Assembly (NCBI RefSeq): GCF_005843925.1
Contig: NZ_VCBC01000005.1
Span: 124,001 to 188,000 of the forward strand
Direction of reading: 5' to 3'
Length of the DNA stretch: 64,000 bases
DNA from: Thalassotalea litorea
Lineage (GTDB): Bacteria > Pseudomonadota > Gammaproteobacteria > Enterobacterales > Alteromonadaceae
Each line of letters begins with the position of its first letter. The first letter of the stretch is position 1. Below are positions 52,580 through 62,405 of the stretch, piece after piece. The notes below the pieces were generated by a model that made no database searches, had not been told where the DNA came from, and worked only from the letters and a program-made list of their open reading frames with translations. The position numbers were made by a program, and so were the translations under genes.

Positions 52580-55500
52580 CTAACCGATACGTTTGAGTAA
52601 CGCTTGAACCGGATGCTGCAGTTTTTTATCGGTATAGCGTTTCACCTGACTACGGCAGGAAAAACCCGTTGCCAACAACAAATCGGTTGGGCTTTGTTTT
52701 AACGGTGTTTGCCAGCTCAGTTCAAATAAGCCCCGGGAATTTTCCTGATTTTGTGTTTCATGTCCATAGGTACCCGCCATCCCGCAACAACCAACACTAA
52801 CGGCTTCAAGCGTCAAACCAAAATGCTCAAAAATTTTCTGCCACTGCCCTTCACTCATTGCCAGTGCTGTTTTTTCGGTGCAGTGCGCAAAAAGCTTAAA
52901 CACACCCGTTGTCGTTACTGGTTGCATGTCATCAAGCGAATCGAGCTGAGCAAATAGCCACTCATGGCTAAGCAGCACGTTAAAGTTGCCTCGCTTGTCA
53001 CCAAGTACCTGAGCATATTCATCGCGATAACACAGTACTAAAGAGGCATCCATACCCACCATTGGCATTCCAAGTTGGTGCAGTTCATTGAAAAATTCAG
53101 CACTATCGGCGGCGGTTTTCGAAAATTTAGATAAAAATCCTTTCACATGTTGCGGTTTGCCATTGGGTTTAAATGGCAATAGCACAGGTCGATAACCTAA
53201 CTTTCGAATCAACCGCATAAAGTCGGCAACCACATCGGCATCATAAAAAGAGGTGAACGGGTCTTGAACTACCAATACGGTTTTACGTTTGTCTTGTTGA
53301 TTCAGTTGTTGCAACGCATAAAGATCGAAGTCTTCAAAATTTTCATCTTCAGTCTGTTGCCCCAACGTAGGTACCGATAGTAACGGTGTATCTTCATAAC
53401 CGAGAATTTTTCGGGAAAACCAAGCAAACAATGGGTTATCTATGGAGGTATTTATTGTTTTTGGAAACTTCGCCATCATCGGTGCAAGGGTTTCAATATG
53501 CGCGACAAAATGATCTTTTAAGGGTCTTAAGTAGCGTCCATAATAATGTTCAATGAATCGCGCGCGAAAATCCGGGACATCCACTTTTACCGGACATTGA
53601 CTGGCACAGGCTTTACAAGCCAGGCATCCAGACATTGCTTCCATCACTTCGTGGGAGTAATCATATTCCCCAGCTTTAAAGCGCAGGGTATTGGCCGTTT
53701 TCAGAGCCATCGCTTTTACAGAAAATCGGTTTTTGCCATTTTGTAGGCTCTTTAAATCAATGCCTTTTTCTGCCAGTAAGCGCAGCCATTCACGCATTAA
53801 GCCGGCTCGTCCTTTGGGCGAATGACGCCTGTCCGCGGTAATTTTGCTGGACGGACACATCGGGCTTTTACTGTCAAAATTAAAACACAGGCCATTACCA
53901 TTACAGTTCATTACTGACGGGAAATCTTCTCGTACTTCGATTGGAATTTGACGGTCAAATCCCCCGCGTTTTTTATCATCGACACTCACCAGCGTATCGT
54001 CACGCTTTAAAGGCGTGCAAATTTTGCCTGGATTCATTTTATTTAAGGGATCAAACGCCGTTTTTATCTTGCGCAGTTCCATAAACAAGTCATCACCAAA
54101 AAACTCTGGGCCATATTCGCTACGGTAACCTTTACCGTGCTCGCCCCACATTAAACCGCCATATTTCGAGGTGAGCGCAACCACGTTGTCGGAGATATCT
54201 CGCAGCAGTTCTTCTTGTTTTGGGTCGCACATATCTAATGCTGGGCGAACATGAAGCACTCCCGCATCCACATGCCCAAACATGCCGTAATCAAGATTAT
54301 GGCCATCGAGGAGTTCGCGAAATTCGATAATAAAATCCGCGAGATTTTCCGGAGGCACTGCCGTATCTTCGGCAAACGCTAAGGGTTTTGCCTGTCCTTT
54401 GGCATTCCCCAATAAGCCAACCGCTTTTTTTCGCATCCCATATAAACGCGAGATACTGGCCAGATCGTAAGTCACTTGATAACCAATGACTCCTTTTGCT
54501 TTGGCTCGTTCTCCCGTTAACGACGTTTCCAGCGTGGCAATCTTTTGTGCCACTTCACTGTGCTCAAAACCGGTAAATTCGACAAGGTTCAAGCCATCCA
54601 TTTCGGTGCCAGGAACATCCGTTATCATATCTTCAACGCTATGCCAGACGATATCCTGTTTAGCAAGATTCAACACTCTCGAATCAATGGTTTCAACACT
54701 CAACGCCTTTGCTTTTACTAAATCCGGAGAATGGCGCAGTGCGGATTCAAAGCTGTCATATTTTATATTGACTAACGCTCTGACATTGGGAATTTCAGTG
54801 ATATTGAGCTTTGCTTCTGCGACAATTGCTAAACTCCCTTCAGAGCCAGTAATAAGCCGACCAAGATCGAATTGGGTTAAGCTAGGATCAAATACATTTT
54901 CCAAATCGTAACCCGTCAGAAAACGATTTAACCGAGGAAACTTAGTCAGTATTTTGTCGCGATTATCACCGCAACTTGATAATGCTGTTTGATAAACCTG
55001 ACCTTCTTTGGTCGCCAAAGACGCTTTAATTTCCGCTTCTTCGATAGGAATGGCGCATGTGTCTAATTGCGAACCGTCCGCTAAAATACTGGTTAAACCC
55101 AATACGTGATCGGACGTTTTACCATAAATCAACGAGCCTTGACCGGAGGCATCTGTATTAACCATACCGCCAATCGTTGCACGATTAGACGTAGATAAAT
55201 CCGGGGAAAAGAAAAATCCATGGGGCTTTAAAAATTCGTTGAGTTGATCTTTAACAACGCCTGCCTGAACTCGCACCCATCGCTCTTCAACATTAATTTC
55301 CAGAATGCGATTCATATGCCGAGACAAGTCGACAACAATCCCTGGCGTCAATGATTGGCCATTGGTGCCGGTACCACCGCCACGGGCTGAAAACTGAATT
55401 TCGTGAAATTTTTCGAGGTTGGCGAGAGAGGTCAGAATGCCGATATCATCGACAGACTTCGGGTGTAATACCGCCTGTGGTATTTTTTGATAAACGCTGT

Positions 55501-55639
55501 TGTCTGTGGCAACGGCTAACCTAGCACTGTATTGACAGGAAATATCTCCCCGGTATCCACTGGATTTTAAGGTTTGTAGATACTTTTGATATAAAGGTGA
55601 AACTAAATCGTCAACATCAAGGCGCGGCAGCATAGACAA
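52580..55639 (-). CDS. ydiJ: FAD and Fe-S oxidoreductase YdiJ (D-2-hydroxyglutarate dehydrogenase)
   Basis: A 1019-residue enzyme matching E. coli YdiJ (1018). N-terminal FAD domain of the vanillyl-alcohol oxidase type: FSARGGGTGTNGQSLTPG near residue 100 and TSNRATIGGMVNTDASGQGS near 148. The middle has the FAD-oxidase C domain with HVDAGVLHVRPALDM. The C-terminal third holds ferredoxin-like clusters, including CLACKACASQCPVKVDVPDF, and a cysteine-rich CCG-type domain (VGCCGMAGTYGHE). Family members oxidise D-2-hydroxyglutarate, a by-product of serine synthesis. E. coli ydiJ is also near ppsA. Confidence 0.94.
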   Translation of the reverse strand: MSMLPRLDVDDLVSPLYQKYLQTLKSSGYRGDISCQYSARLAVATDNSVYQKIPQAVLHPKSVDDIGILTSLANLEKFHEIQFSARGGGTGTNGQSLTPGIVVDLSRHMNRILEINVEERWVRVQAGVVKDQLNEFLKPHGFFFSPDLSTSNRATIGGMVNTDASGQGSLIYGKTSDHVLGLTSILADGSQLDTCAIPIEEAEIKASLATKEGQVYQTALSSCGDNRDKILTKFPRLNRFLTGYDLENVFDPSLTQFDLGRLITGSEGSLAIVAEAKLNITEIPNVRALVNIKYDSFESALRHSPDLVKAKALSVETIDSRVLNLAKQDIVWHSVEDMITDVPGTEMDGLNLVEFTGFEHSEVAQKIATLETSLTGERAKAKGVIGYQVTYDLASISRLYGMRKKAVGLLGNAKGQAKPLAFAEDTAVPPENLADFIIEFRELLDGHNLDYGMFGHVDAGVLHVRPALDMCDPKQEELLRDISDNVVALTSKYGGLMWGEHGKGYRSEYGPEFFGDDLFMELRKIKTAFDPLNKMNPGKICTPLKRDDTLVSVDDKKRGGFDRQIPIEVREDFPSVMNCNGNGLCFNFDSKSPMCPSSKITADRRHSPKGRAGLMREWLRLLAEKGIDLKSLQNGKNRFSVKAMALKTANTLRFKAGEYDYSHEVMEAMSGCLACKACASQCPVKVDVPDFRARFIEHYYGRYLRPLKDHFVAHIETLAPMMAKFPKTINTSIDNPLFAWFSRKILGYEDTPLLSVPTLGQQTEDENFEDFDLYALQQLNQQDKRKTVLVVQDPFTSFYDADVVADFMRLIRKLGYRPVLLPFKPNGKPQHVKGFLSKFSKTAADSAEFFNELHQLGMPMVGMDASLVLCYRDEYAQVLGDKRGNFNVLLSHEWLFAQLDSLDDMQPVTTTGVFKLFAHCTEKTALAMSEGQWQKIFEHFGLTLEAVSVGCCGMAGTYGHETQNQENSRGLFELSWQTPLKQSPTDLLLATGFSCRSQVKRYTDKKLQHPVQALLKRIG

Positions 55640-55708
55640 CAGAATATTTTTAGCGAGATTATGCCCCTATGATGCTAAAAATGCCGTTAAAAAACAATCG
55701 ATTTAATA

Positions 55709-55737
55709 AGAAAAAAGCAACCCTTGGGTTGCTTTTT
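55709..55737 (-). terminator. Terminator of ppsA
   Basis: AAAAAGCAACC and GGTTGCTTTTT pair over CTTG; the minus strand continues in T. It lies 22 bp past the ppsA stop. Confidence 0.9.
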
Positions 55738-55758
55738 ATCGAATACTTCGATCAACGG

Positions 55759-58146
55759 TTAGGTGTCGCTCCCACTTAAGTATAACCAAGTAGACAGCAC
55801 AGAATCGGGATTTAACGATACGCTATCAATGCCCTGCTCCATTAACCAGGCTGCAAAATCCGGATGATCTGACGGTCCTTGGCCGCAAATACCCACGTAT
55901 TTATCTCGGCGTTTACAGGCCTGAATCGCCATTTCTAATAACGATTTGATCGCCGGATCGCGCTCATCAAAAAGATGTGCAACGAGACCAGAATCACGGT
56001 CCAGACCTAACGTTAATTGCGTTAAATCATTCGAACCAATAGAAAATCCGTCAAAATAATCGAGGAATTGATCCGCCAAAAGAGCATTTGATGGCAACTC
56101 ACACATCATAATCACTTTTAGGCCATTTTCACCCCGAACCAAACCATTATCCGCAAGAATTTCAATAACCTGTTCAGCTTCTTTCAATGTACGAACAAAT
56201 GGGATCATAATTTCAACATTCATTAATCCCATATCATTGCGAACGCGTTTGATGGCTTCACATTCCATCGCAAAACATTGACGAAACGTTTCACTGATGT
56301 AGCGAGATGCCCCACGATAACCAATCATCGGGTTTTCTTCGTCCGGTTCATAGACATCACCACCGACCAGGTTTGCGTATTCATTCGACTTAAAATCGGA
56401 CATACGAACAATGACGCGCTCCGGGGCAAACGACGCTGCCAACGTGGCAATACCTTCGGTTAGCTTACCGATATAAAACTCGCAGGGTGAATCATAACCC
56501 ACAATAATATCGGTGATTTCTTCCTGCAGACCCGCGTCAAGGGAGTCGAAATTAATTAACGCTTTAGGATGTACGCCAATCATCTTATTGATAATAAACT
56601 CAAGTCGCGCAAGACCAATACCACTATGAGGCAATCGAGCAAAGGTAAATGCTCGGTCAGGATTTCCCACGTTCATCATAATTTTGAATGGAATATCAGG
56701 CATGTTGTCAATTTGCGAGCGTTTCACTTCAAAATCTAACTCGCCATCGTATATAAAGCCTGTGTCCCCCTCAGCACAACTCACGGTCACTTTCGTGCTG
56801 TTGGACAACAAATCGGTTGCATTACCACAACCTACGACTGCGGGGATCCCCATTTCACGGGCAATAATTGCCGCATGGCAGGTGCGACCACCACGATTGG
56901 TGACAATGGCAGAAGCCCGTTTCATAATTGGTTCCCAGTCAGGATCTGTCATGTCAGTCACCAGAACATCCCCCGGCAGCACCTTGTCCATTTCATCAAT
57001 ACTGCTGAGAACTTTTACCGATCCTTTGCCAATTTTATGACCAATCGCGCGACCTTCACACAGGACATTCGATTGCCCTTGTAATAGAAACTGTTCCATT
57101 ACATTTGCACTTTCACGACTACGTACAGTTTCCGGTCGAGCCTGGACAATATATAACTTGCCATCTAAACCATCTTTCGCCCACTCGATGTCCATTGGAC
57201 GACCGTAATGTTGCTCGATAATGATCGCTTGTTTTGCTAATTCCTGAACTTCAGAATCGGTAATCGAGAACTTGTCAGATTGCACGGGTTCGACATCGAC
57301 AACCTCAACTTGTTTGCCATGGGTCAAGTCGTCGGTATACACCATCTTCACCAGTTTCGAACCAATATTACGACGCAAAACCGCCGGTTTCTGCTCACTT
57401 ACTGAAGGTTTAAAAACATAAAATTCATCTGGATTAACAGCACCTTGCACTACCATCTCACCTAAACCATAACTGGAAGTGATAAACACAACCTGATCAA
57501 ATCCAGATTCGGTATCTATGCTGAACATTACTCCGGAAGAAGCAATATCGGAACGCACCATTCGCTGGATCCCAGCCGACAATGACACACCTTTATGGTC
57601 ATAGCCAGAATGCACTCGATAGGATATCGCTCTGTCATTAAACAACGAGGCGAAAACATGTTTAATCGCAATCATGACATTGTCAAAACCACGAACATTC
57701 AAAAATGTTTCTTGCTGCCCGGCAAAAGAAGCATCCGGCATATCTTCAGCGGTTGCCGATGAGCGTACCGCAAAAGAAACTTCATCCCCAAAACCTGCGC
57801 TTAAATTGCCGTAGGCTTTTTCAATAGCATGTTGCATCTCCGGCAAAAATGGGGTGTCGATAATCCATTGACGAATATTTGCACCAGCTTCGCTAAGTGC
57901 TTGAATATCTTCAACATCGAGATTATCTAATGTGGCGTAAATTCTTTCGGTAAGACCGGACTGGTCAAGAAATTCATTGAAAGCATATGCGGTGGTGGCA
58001 AAGCCCGATGGCACTTGAACACCTAGAGAGGAAAGGTTGCTGATCATCTCACCTAAGGAAGCATTTTTGCCACCCACGCGATCAACGTCATTCATGTTAA
58101 GGTCTTCATACCAAAGTACATGTTCTTGCACGTTATTATTCTCCAA
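55759..58146 (-). CDS. ppsA: Phosphoenolpyruvate synthase
   Basis: Makes phosphoenolpyruvate from pyruvate and ATP at the start of gluconeogenesis. The 795 residues have the N-terminal ATP-grasp ([35 protein letters not shown]), the phospho-carrier histidine in [21 protein letters not shown] near residue 430, and the C-terminal barrel with GYRGASRYI and [14 protein letters not shown]. It is divergent from its regulator ppsR, 128 bp away, as in E. coli. Confidence 0.97.
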   Translation of the reverse strand: MENNNVQEHVLWYEDLNMNDVDRVGGKNASLGEMISNLSSLGVQVPSGFATTAYAFNEFLDQSGLTERIYATLDNLDVEDIQALSEAGANIRQWIIDTPFLPEMQHAIEKAYGNLSAGFGDEVSFAVRSSATAEDMPDASFAGQQETFLNVRGFDNVMIAIKHVFASLFNDRAISYRVHSGYDHKGVSLSAGIQRMVRSDIASSGVMFSIDTESGFDQVVFITSSYGLGEMVVQGAVNPDEFYVFKPSVSEQKPAVLRRNIGSKLVKMVYTDDLTHGKQVEVVDVEPVQSDKFSITDSEVQELAKQAIIIEQHYGRPMDIEWAKDGLDGKLYIVQARPETVRSRESANVMEQFLLQGQSNVLCEGRAIGHKIGKGSVKVLSSIDEMDKVLPGDVLVTDMTDPDWEPIMKRASAIVTNRGGRTCHAAIIAREMGIPAVVGCGNATDLLSNSTKVTVSCAEGDTGFIYDGELDFEVKRSQIDNMPDIPFKIMMNVGNPDRAFTFARLPHSGIGLARLEFIINKMIGVHPKALINFDSLDAGLQEEITDIIVGYDSPCEFYIGKLTEGIATLAASFAPERVIVRMSDFKSNEYANLVGGDVYEPDEENPMIGYRGASRYISETFRQCFAMECEAIKRVRNDMGLMNVEIMIPFVRTLKEAEQVIEILADNGLVRGENGLKVIMMCELPSNALLADQFLDYFDGFSIGSNDLTQLTLGLDRDSGLVAHLFDERDPAIKSLLEMAIQACKRRDKYVGICGQGPSDHPDFAAWLMEQGIDSVSLNPDSVLSTWLYLSGSDT

Positions 58147-58248
58147 GAAGTATGAAACAGGATCGAAATGACTTATATCTATAGGTGTTGATACTATATT
58201 TAAGTCAGCGGTATTCTACACAACCCATATATTAACTGAAACACATAA

Positions 58249-58262
58249 TGTAAGTTTTTACA
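58249..58262. promoter_or_regulatory. TGTAA-GTTT-TTACA inverted repeat in the ppsA-ppsR region
   Basis: Two 5-bp arms lie just before the ppsR ribosome site and 103 bp from the ppsA start. The arms are those of the repeats near gapA and the long GAPDH. It could be a HexR-type operator or a leader hairpin; the spacer is shorter than in published sites. Confidence 0.3.
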
Positions 58263-58274
58263 AGGAAGCACAAA

Positions 58275-59084
58275 ATGCGCGCAGCTTTTTATATTTCTGA
58301 TGGTACTGCTATCACTTCAGAGGTCTTCGGACATGCTCTATTGTCATTATTTCCAGTAGAATTTGAACACTTCACCATCCCTTTCGTCGAATCTGTAGAA
58401 AAGGCTGAACAGGTGAAACAACAAATCAATCAGATGTACCGTAAAACTGGCTTAAAACCTTTTGTTTTTCATACCTTTGTGAATCCGCAAACGCGAGAAA
58501 TAATCGACACTTGTGACGCGGTAATTTATAACTTTCTGGAACATTTTATTAGCCCGGTAGAGCAACAATTAGGGATAGGAGCCAAGCCTAAAGCGCATCG
58601 AACCCATTCCATCCATGAAAACAGTTATGACTATAGAATCGACGCCGTAAACTTTGCGCTGGCCAACGATGATGGCACTCGCGTAACAGATTATGAACAC
58701 GCGGATATTATTTTGGTGGGCGTTTCTCGTTCGGGTAAAACACCTTCGTGTCTATATTTGGCACTTCAATACGGGATTAAGGCTGCAAACTACCCATTTA
58801 CCGAAGATGATATTGATGAATTACGATTGCCGGATTTTCTCATGAAACATAAACAAAAGCTTTTTGGCTTAACCATCGATGCCGATCGTCTAATCGATAT
58901 CCGCAATGGCCGTATGGCAAACTCAAAATATTCGTCGGCGCGCCAGTGCCGCCTTGAAATTCGCGAAGTGGAAAAGCTCTATAAGCAAGAGAAAATTCCC
59001 TTCTTAAACACTACGAAGTTTTCAGTGGAAGAGATATCCGCAAAGATATTATCGACAACTGGATTACAGCGTTACAAATATTGA
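58275..59084 (+). CDS. ppsR: PEP synthase regulatory protein PpsR (bifunctional kinase/pyrophosphorylase)
   Basis: Switches PEP synthase off by ADP-dependent phosphorylation of a threonine and on again by phosphate-dependent removal. The 269-residue DUF299 protein begins AAFYISDGTAITSEVFGHAL, and has the P-loop-like GVSRSGKTPSCLYLA near residue 152 and MANSKYSSARQCRLEIREVE near 220. AAGGA precedes the ATG. It is divergent from ppsA, its target. Confidence 0.96.
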   Translation: MRAAFYISDGTAITSEVFGHALLSLFPVEFEHFTIPFVESVEKAEQVKQQINQMYRKTGLKPFVFHTFVNPQTREIIDTCDAVIYNFLEHFISPVEQQLGIGAKPKAHRTHSIHENSYDYRIDAVNFALANDDGTRVTDYEHADIILVGVSRSGKTPSCLYLALQYGIKAANYPFTEDDIDELRLPDFLMKHKQKLFGLTIDADRLIDIRNGRMANSKYSSARQCRLEIREVEKLYKQEKIPFLNTTKFSVEEISAKILSTTGLQRYKY

Positions 59085-59305
59085 ATATCCGCCGGTACTT
59101 TTACATTTACCGGTGCTAAAAAATTGGTTTTACAGCAATCGGTTGAGTAACATTAAAAGGACGTGTTTACCGTAATTAAAATGGATACAGAACACATATC
59201 TGGACAATAAACAAAATTATTCTATGCAATTCATAGAAACTATTTCACATATCCATTTAATTTAGCTATGTTAGCGGCCTGATTTAACGAGGGTATCCTA
59301 AACCA

Positions 59306-60358
59306 ATGACCATAAAGACTGACGAGTTTCGCACTTCATTGATTGAACATCTGATATCACCGGCGCAACTAGCCGAAGATATCCCTTTGTCTGAAGAAAC
59401 CGCCAACTTTATTATCGATTCACGCAATACCGTAGAAAATATCATTTGCGGTAAAGATGAACGATTGTTGGTAGTCATAGGCCCCTGCTCTATCCACGAT
59501 CCCGTGGCGGCCATTGATTATGCAAAACAATTAAAAGTACTGCATGACAAATACCGCAATCAATTACAGATAGTCATGCGGGTCTATTTTGAAAAGCCAC
59601 GCACAACTGTGGGCTGGAAAGGTTTGATCAGCGACCCATGGCTAGATAAGTCATTTGATGTCGAAAAAGGCCTGCATTTGGCCCGTAGTCTGTTAATGGA
59701 AATCAACGAACTGGGATTACCCGCGGGAACCGAATTCCTGGATATGGTAACGGGTCAGTATATTTCTGATCTTATCAGTTGGGGCGCGATTGGCGCCAGA
59801 ACCACCGAGTCTCAAGTGCACCGTGAACTGGCATCAGCATTATCCTGCCCTGTTGGCTTTAAAAATGGTACCGATGGAAATGTTAAAATTGCGATAGACG
59901 CCATAAAAGCGGCGAGTGTCCCGCATGTCTTGTATTCACCCGATAAAAGCGGACAAATGTCGATTTACCAAACCCACGGCAATCCGTTTTCACACATAAT
60001 ATTACGCGGCGGCAAACAGCCCAATTACCACAAAGAAGATGTGCTGGGTGCGCAGCAGCAATTACATCAATCCGACATCAACACAAAAATCATGATTGAT
60101 TGTTCGCACGGTAACAGCTCGAAAGATCACAATCGGCAAATCGAAGTGGCACAGAGTATTGCCGAGCAAATCAAGAGTGACAACACTGCCATCTTTGGGG
60201 TGATGATCGAGAGTTTCTTAGTGCCAGGTAATCAAAAAGTCGTACCCGGTAAAGAAGACCAGTTAACTTACGGGCAAAGTATTACCGATGCCTGTATCGA
60301 TATGGCGGAAAGCGAAAGGATCCTTGATATTCTCGCGGATGCAGTTGCAACTCGTTAA
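59306..60358 (+). CDS. aroH: DAHP synthase, AroH type
   Basis: Catalyses the first step of aromatic amino-acid synthesis, from phosphoenolpyruvate and erythrose 4-phosphate. The 350-residue type I enzyme has VVIGPCSIHDP, RVYFEKPRTTVGWKGLI, and GARTTESQVHRELAS with the metal and substrate residues. Closest resemblance is to the tryptophan-inhibited E. coli AroH: EFLDMVTGQYISDLISWGAI and SPDKSGQMSIYQTHGNP follow it rather than AroF or AroG. E. coli has the same ppsA-ppsR-aroH order. PEP made by PpsA is its substrate. No TrpR operator was recognised in the 221-bp upstream gap. Confidence 0.92.
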   Translation: MTIKTDEFRTSLIEHLISPAQLAEDIPLSEETANFIIDSRNTVENIICGKDERLLVVIGPCSIHDPVAAIDYAKQLKVLHDKYRNQLQIVMRVYFEKPRTTVGWKGLISDPWLDKSFDVEKGLHLARSLLMEINELGLPAGTEFLDMVTGQYISDLISWGAIGARTTESQVHRELASALSCPVGFKNGTDGNVKIAIDAIKAASVPHVLYSPDKSGQMSIYQTHGNPFSHIILRGGKQPNYHKEDVLGAQQQLHQSDINTKIMIDCSHGNSSKDHNRQIEVAQSIAEQIKSDNTAIFGVMIESFLVPGNQKVVPGKEDQLTYGQSITDACIDMAESERILDILADAVATR

Positions 60359-60419
60359 GTTCAAGCTCATCACAACTCATACGTTTTTCACAATCATCTA
60401 ATATTACTAAAAATCAATT

Positions 60420-60440
60420 AAGGGGTATTACCAACCCCTT
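60420..60440. terminator. Possible terminator between aroH and the phosphatase gene
   Basis: AAGGGGT and ACCCCTT form a 7-bp stem over ATTACCA between two convergent genes. The T-run is poor on both strands, so it is uncertain. Confidence 0.4.
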
Positions 60441-60451
60441 GATATTGGCTT

Positions 60452-60943
60452 TTATTCGTCACCACGAATCTTGTTTAATAACCCATCACTGGCATCCTCA
60501 ACCAGATTTAGCACGTGCTCAAAGCCATGACTCCCGCCATAATACGGGTCCGGTACGGAGATTTCCGCGCGATCTTCGGCAAACTCCAAAAACAGTCGAA
60601 CTTTATGTTGTAAGTCTTGCGGACATTGCTTGAGTAAATCGTCCATATTGTCATGGTCCATGGCAACAATCAGATCAAATCGTTCAAAGTCTTCACCAAC
60701 CACTTTACGAGCACGAATATTGGAAAAATCATAGCCGCGAGCTGCACCGACTTGCTGCGAACGTTTATCAGGCGGCTCGCCCTGATGGAACGCTATGGTG
60801 CCCGCCGAATCCACTTCAATATCGACGCCCTGCTCTTTGGCTTTTTGCCGAAACACCGCATCTGCTGTTGGGCTTCGGCATATGTTGCCCATGCAGACAA
60901 ACAGTACCGAGCGAATCTGCGTGTTGTCCAAACTTGTAGCCAA
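60452..60943 (-). CDS. Low-molecular-weight protein tyrosine phosphatase
   Basis: A 163-residue phosphatase. The C(X)5R loop is VCMGNICRSP near residues 16-24, with Cys17 the nucleophile and Arg23 binding phosphate. The general acid aspartate is in VPDPYYGG near residue 132. No exopolysaccharide genes are adjacent, so it is more like the housekeeping YfkJ/Ptp class than Wzb. It converges with aroH and diverges from the DUF4336 gene. Confidence 0.94.
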   Translation of the reverse strand: MATSLDNTQIRSVLFVCMGNICRSPTADAVFRQKAKEQGVDIEVDSAGTIAFHQGEPPDKRSQQVGAARGYDFSNIRARKVVGEDFERFDLIVAMDHDNMDDLLKQCPQDLQHKVRLFLEFAEDRAEISVPDPYYGGSHGFEHVLNLVEDASDGLLNKIRGDE

Positions 60944-61043
60944 TTGATTCCCCTTAATAAAATCTCTTTTTCATAAAAAACATTATGAACCAAAGAGACT
61001 TTTCTCACCATAGCTTATACTTGATACATTATTGATAAAGGCG

Positions 61044-61793
61044 ATGAAGAGCGCAACCGTGAAGCAGTTTGGTGAAAATCTATTTATCAGCAGTACCTTT
61101 GTGAAGTTTTACGGAGCGACTCTGCAAACCCGAATGGCCGTGATCAAAGCTGATAACAATCAATTATTGATTTACTCGCCAATCTTTTTAACTGATCAGA
61201 TCAAACAATCATTGGCCGATCTTGGCACCGTTACCTGGATTATCGCCCCCAATAAAATTCATAATCAAGGTCTTGCGGATTACATTGAGGCGTTTCCTGA
61301 TGCAAAAATATTTGCGGCGCCGGGATTAAAAGAGCGCTGTCCACAGCTAAAAGTCGATAATGTCCTTCATGGATATCAGGCCAATTTTCTAAGCCCGGAT
61401 ATCGATATGATCACCACGCAAGGCAATAGTTTTTTCTCAGAAGTACTTTTGCTTCACAAACCTTCTAAAACGCTAATTGTTGCCGATTTTATTGAAAACA
61501 TGACGAAAACTACAACATCAATGTTGTGGTTATTTAAGTTGTTTGGTGTCAGAGAAAAGCCGATGTCTTCACCCGAGTTTCGTATGTACACCACTAATGC
61601 TCAACAAGCTCAGGAAGCATTGGAAATTGTCGACAGTTGGGACTTTCAGCAGATATTTCTTTGTCATGGCGAATTAATTACAACCAATGCCGGCGGTGTA
61701 TTCAATCGTGTTTGTGAAAAGTTTTTAGAGCAGATAGAACGTCGTAGTGAATTAACAAAAGGCCTTTACAGTCAACTGTCAAAGTTACAGTAA
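61044..61793 (+). CDS. DUF4336-like (metallo-beta-lactamase-fold) protein
   Basis: About 249 residues. The start is uncertain: ATG at 61044 is used here, TTG at 61032 and GTG at 61059 are alternatives. The strand order looks like the metallo-beta-lactamase fold (ENLFISSTFVKFYGATLQTR; QLLIYSPIFLT; WIIAPNKIHNQGLADYIEAF; KIFAAPGLKERCP; TLIVADFIENM). The classical HXHXDH zinc motif is missing and NKIHNQG stands in its place, as in DUF4336. Enzymatic activity cannot be asserted. Confidence 0.75.
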   Translation: MKSATVKQFGENLFISSTFVKFYGATLQTRMAVIKADNNQLLIYSPIFLTDQIKQSLADLGTVTWIIAPNKIHNQGLADYIEAFPDAKIFAAPGLKERCPQLKVDNVLHGYQANFLSPDIDMITTQGNSFFSEVLLLHKPSKTLIVADFIENMTKTTTSMLWLFKLFGVREKPMSSPEFRMYTTNAQQAQEALEIVDSWDFQQIFLCHGELITTNAGGVFNRVCEKFLEQIERRSELTKGLYSQLSKLQ

Positions 61794-61925
61794 AACCGTT
61801 AAAACGCCGAGTTCACATCATTTTAACCGAAGTAATAGAATCGTACTTTCACTTGTGCAATCACCCATCACGTCTAAAATGCCCCCCGTTTTGGGAGGCT
61901 TCTCCCCTATTCTAACGAGGTTATT

Positions 61926-62225
61926 ATGTACAAGATTATTCTTGCAGCCGGGCTAACGGCTTCTTTTGCGGTAAACGCAACTGCCACGAACGAACACCTG
62001 GTCACTGGCAATATGGCGCCTGAAGCCCGTTTAGCGACGCTATATGACGTTAAGATACACACAGTCAAAAGTGAAACTCAACAGTGCTGGATCAGTGCGA
62101 CTCGTGATGGACAGACCGTAACCACAGCTCGCGTTGAGCCTTCAAATTCTGCGTTTAAACGTGACGCTCTAAAAGCCTGTGTAAAACGTGATGAAATGTT
62201 TGAGTTAATTCAACAAGCAAAATAG
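61926..62225 (+). CDS. Small exported protein, hypothetical
   Basis: A 99-residue protein with a likely signal peptide (MYKIILAAGLTASFAVNATA). The mature part has two cysteines (QQCWISAT and KACVKRD) that may form a disulfide. ACGAGG precedes the ATG. It vaguely resembles small periplasmic DUF families of Shewanella and relatives, but I cannot name one. It precedes the truncated exported protein, 180 bp apart. Confidence 0.7.
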   Translation: MYKIILAAGLTASFAVNATATNEHLVTGNMAPEARLATLYDVKIHTVKSETQQCWISATRDGQTVTTARVEPSNSAFKRDALKACVKRDEMFELIQQAK

Positions 62226-62405
62226 TGATTATTGCCCGATGTTCTCTGTCGGGCGCTTTCTACGTTAAGTTTCAACGACACTACCGCTTGCAAACCCTTT
62301 ATTGCCGACTATGCTCAGTGCATTGAAAACTAAGATCTATTTCTTTGTTCGCGTGTGGTTAAGGGAATGTTTGGATTTACCCGACAACCGGTATTGATTG
62401 TTTCG

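Noticed and set aside
59091..59117. Terminator after ppsR (CCGGTA/TACCGG hairpin)
   Set aside because: Short stem and no T-run after it on the plus strand.
59085..59305. TrpR operator upstream of aroH
   Set aside because: No sequence close to the GTACTAGTTAACTAGTAC consensus was seen.
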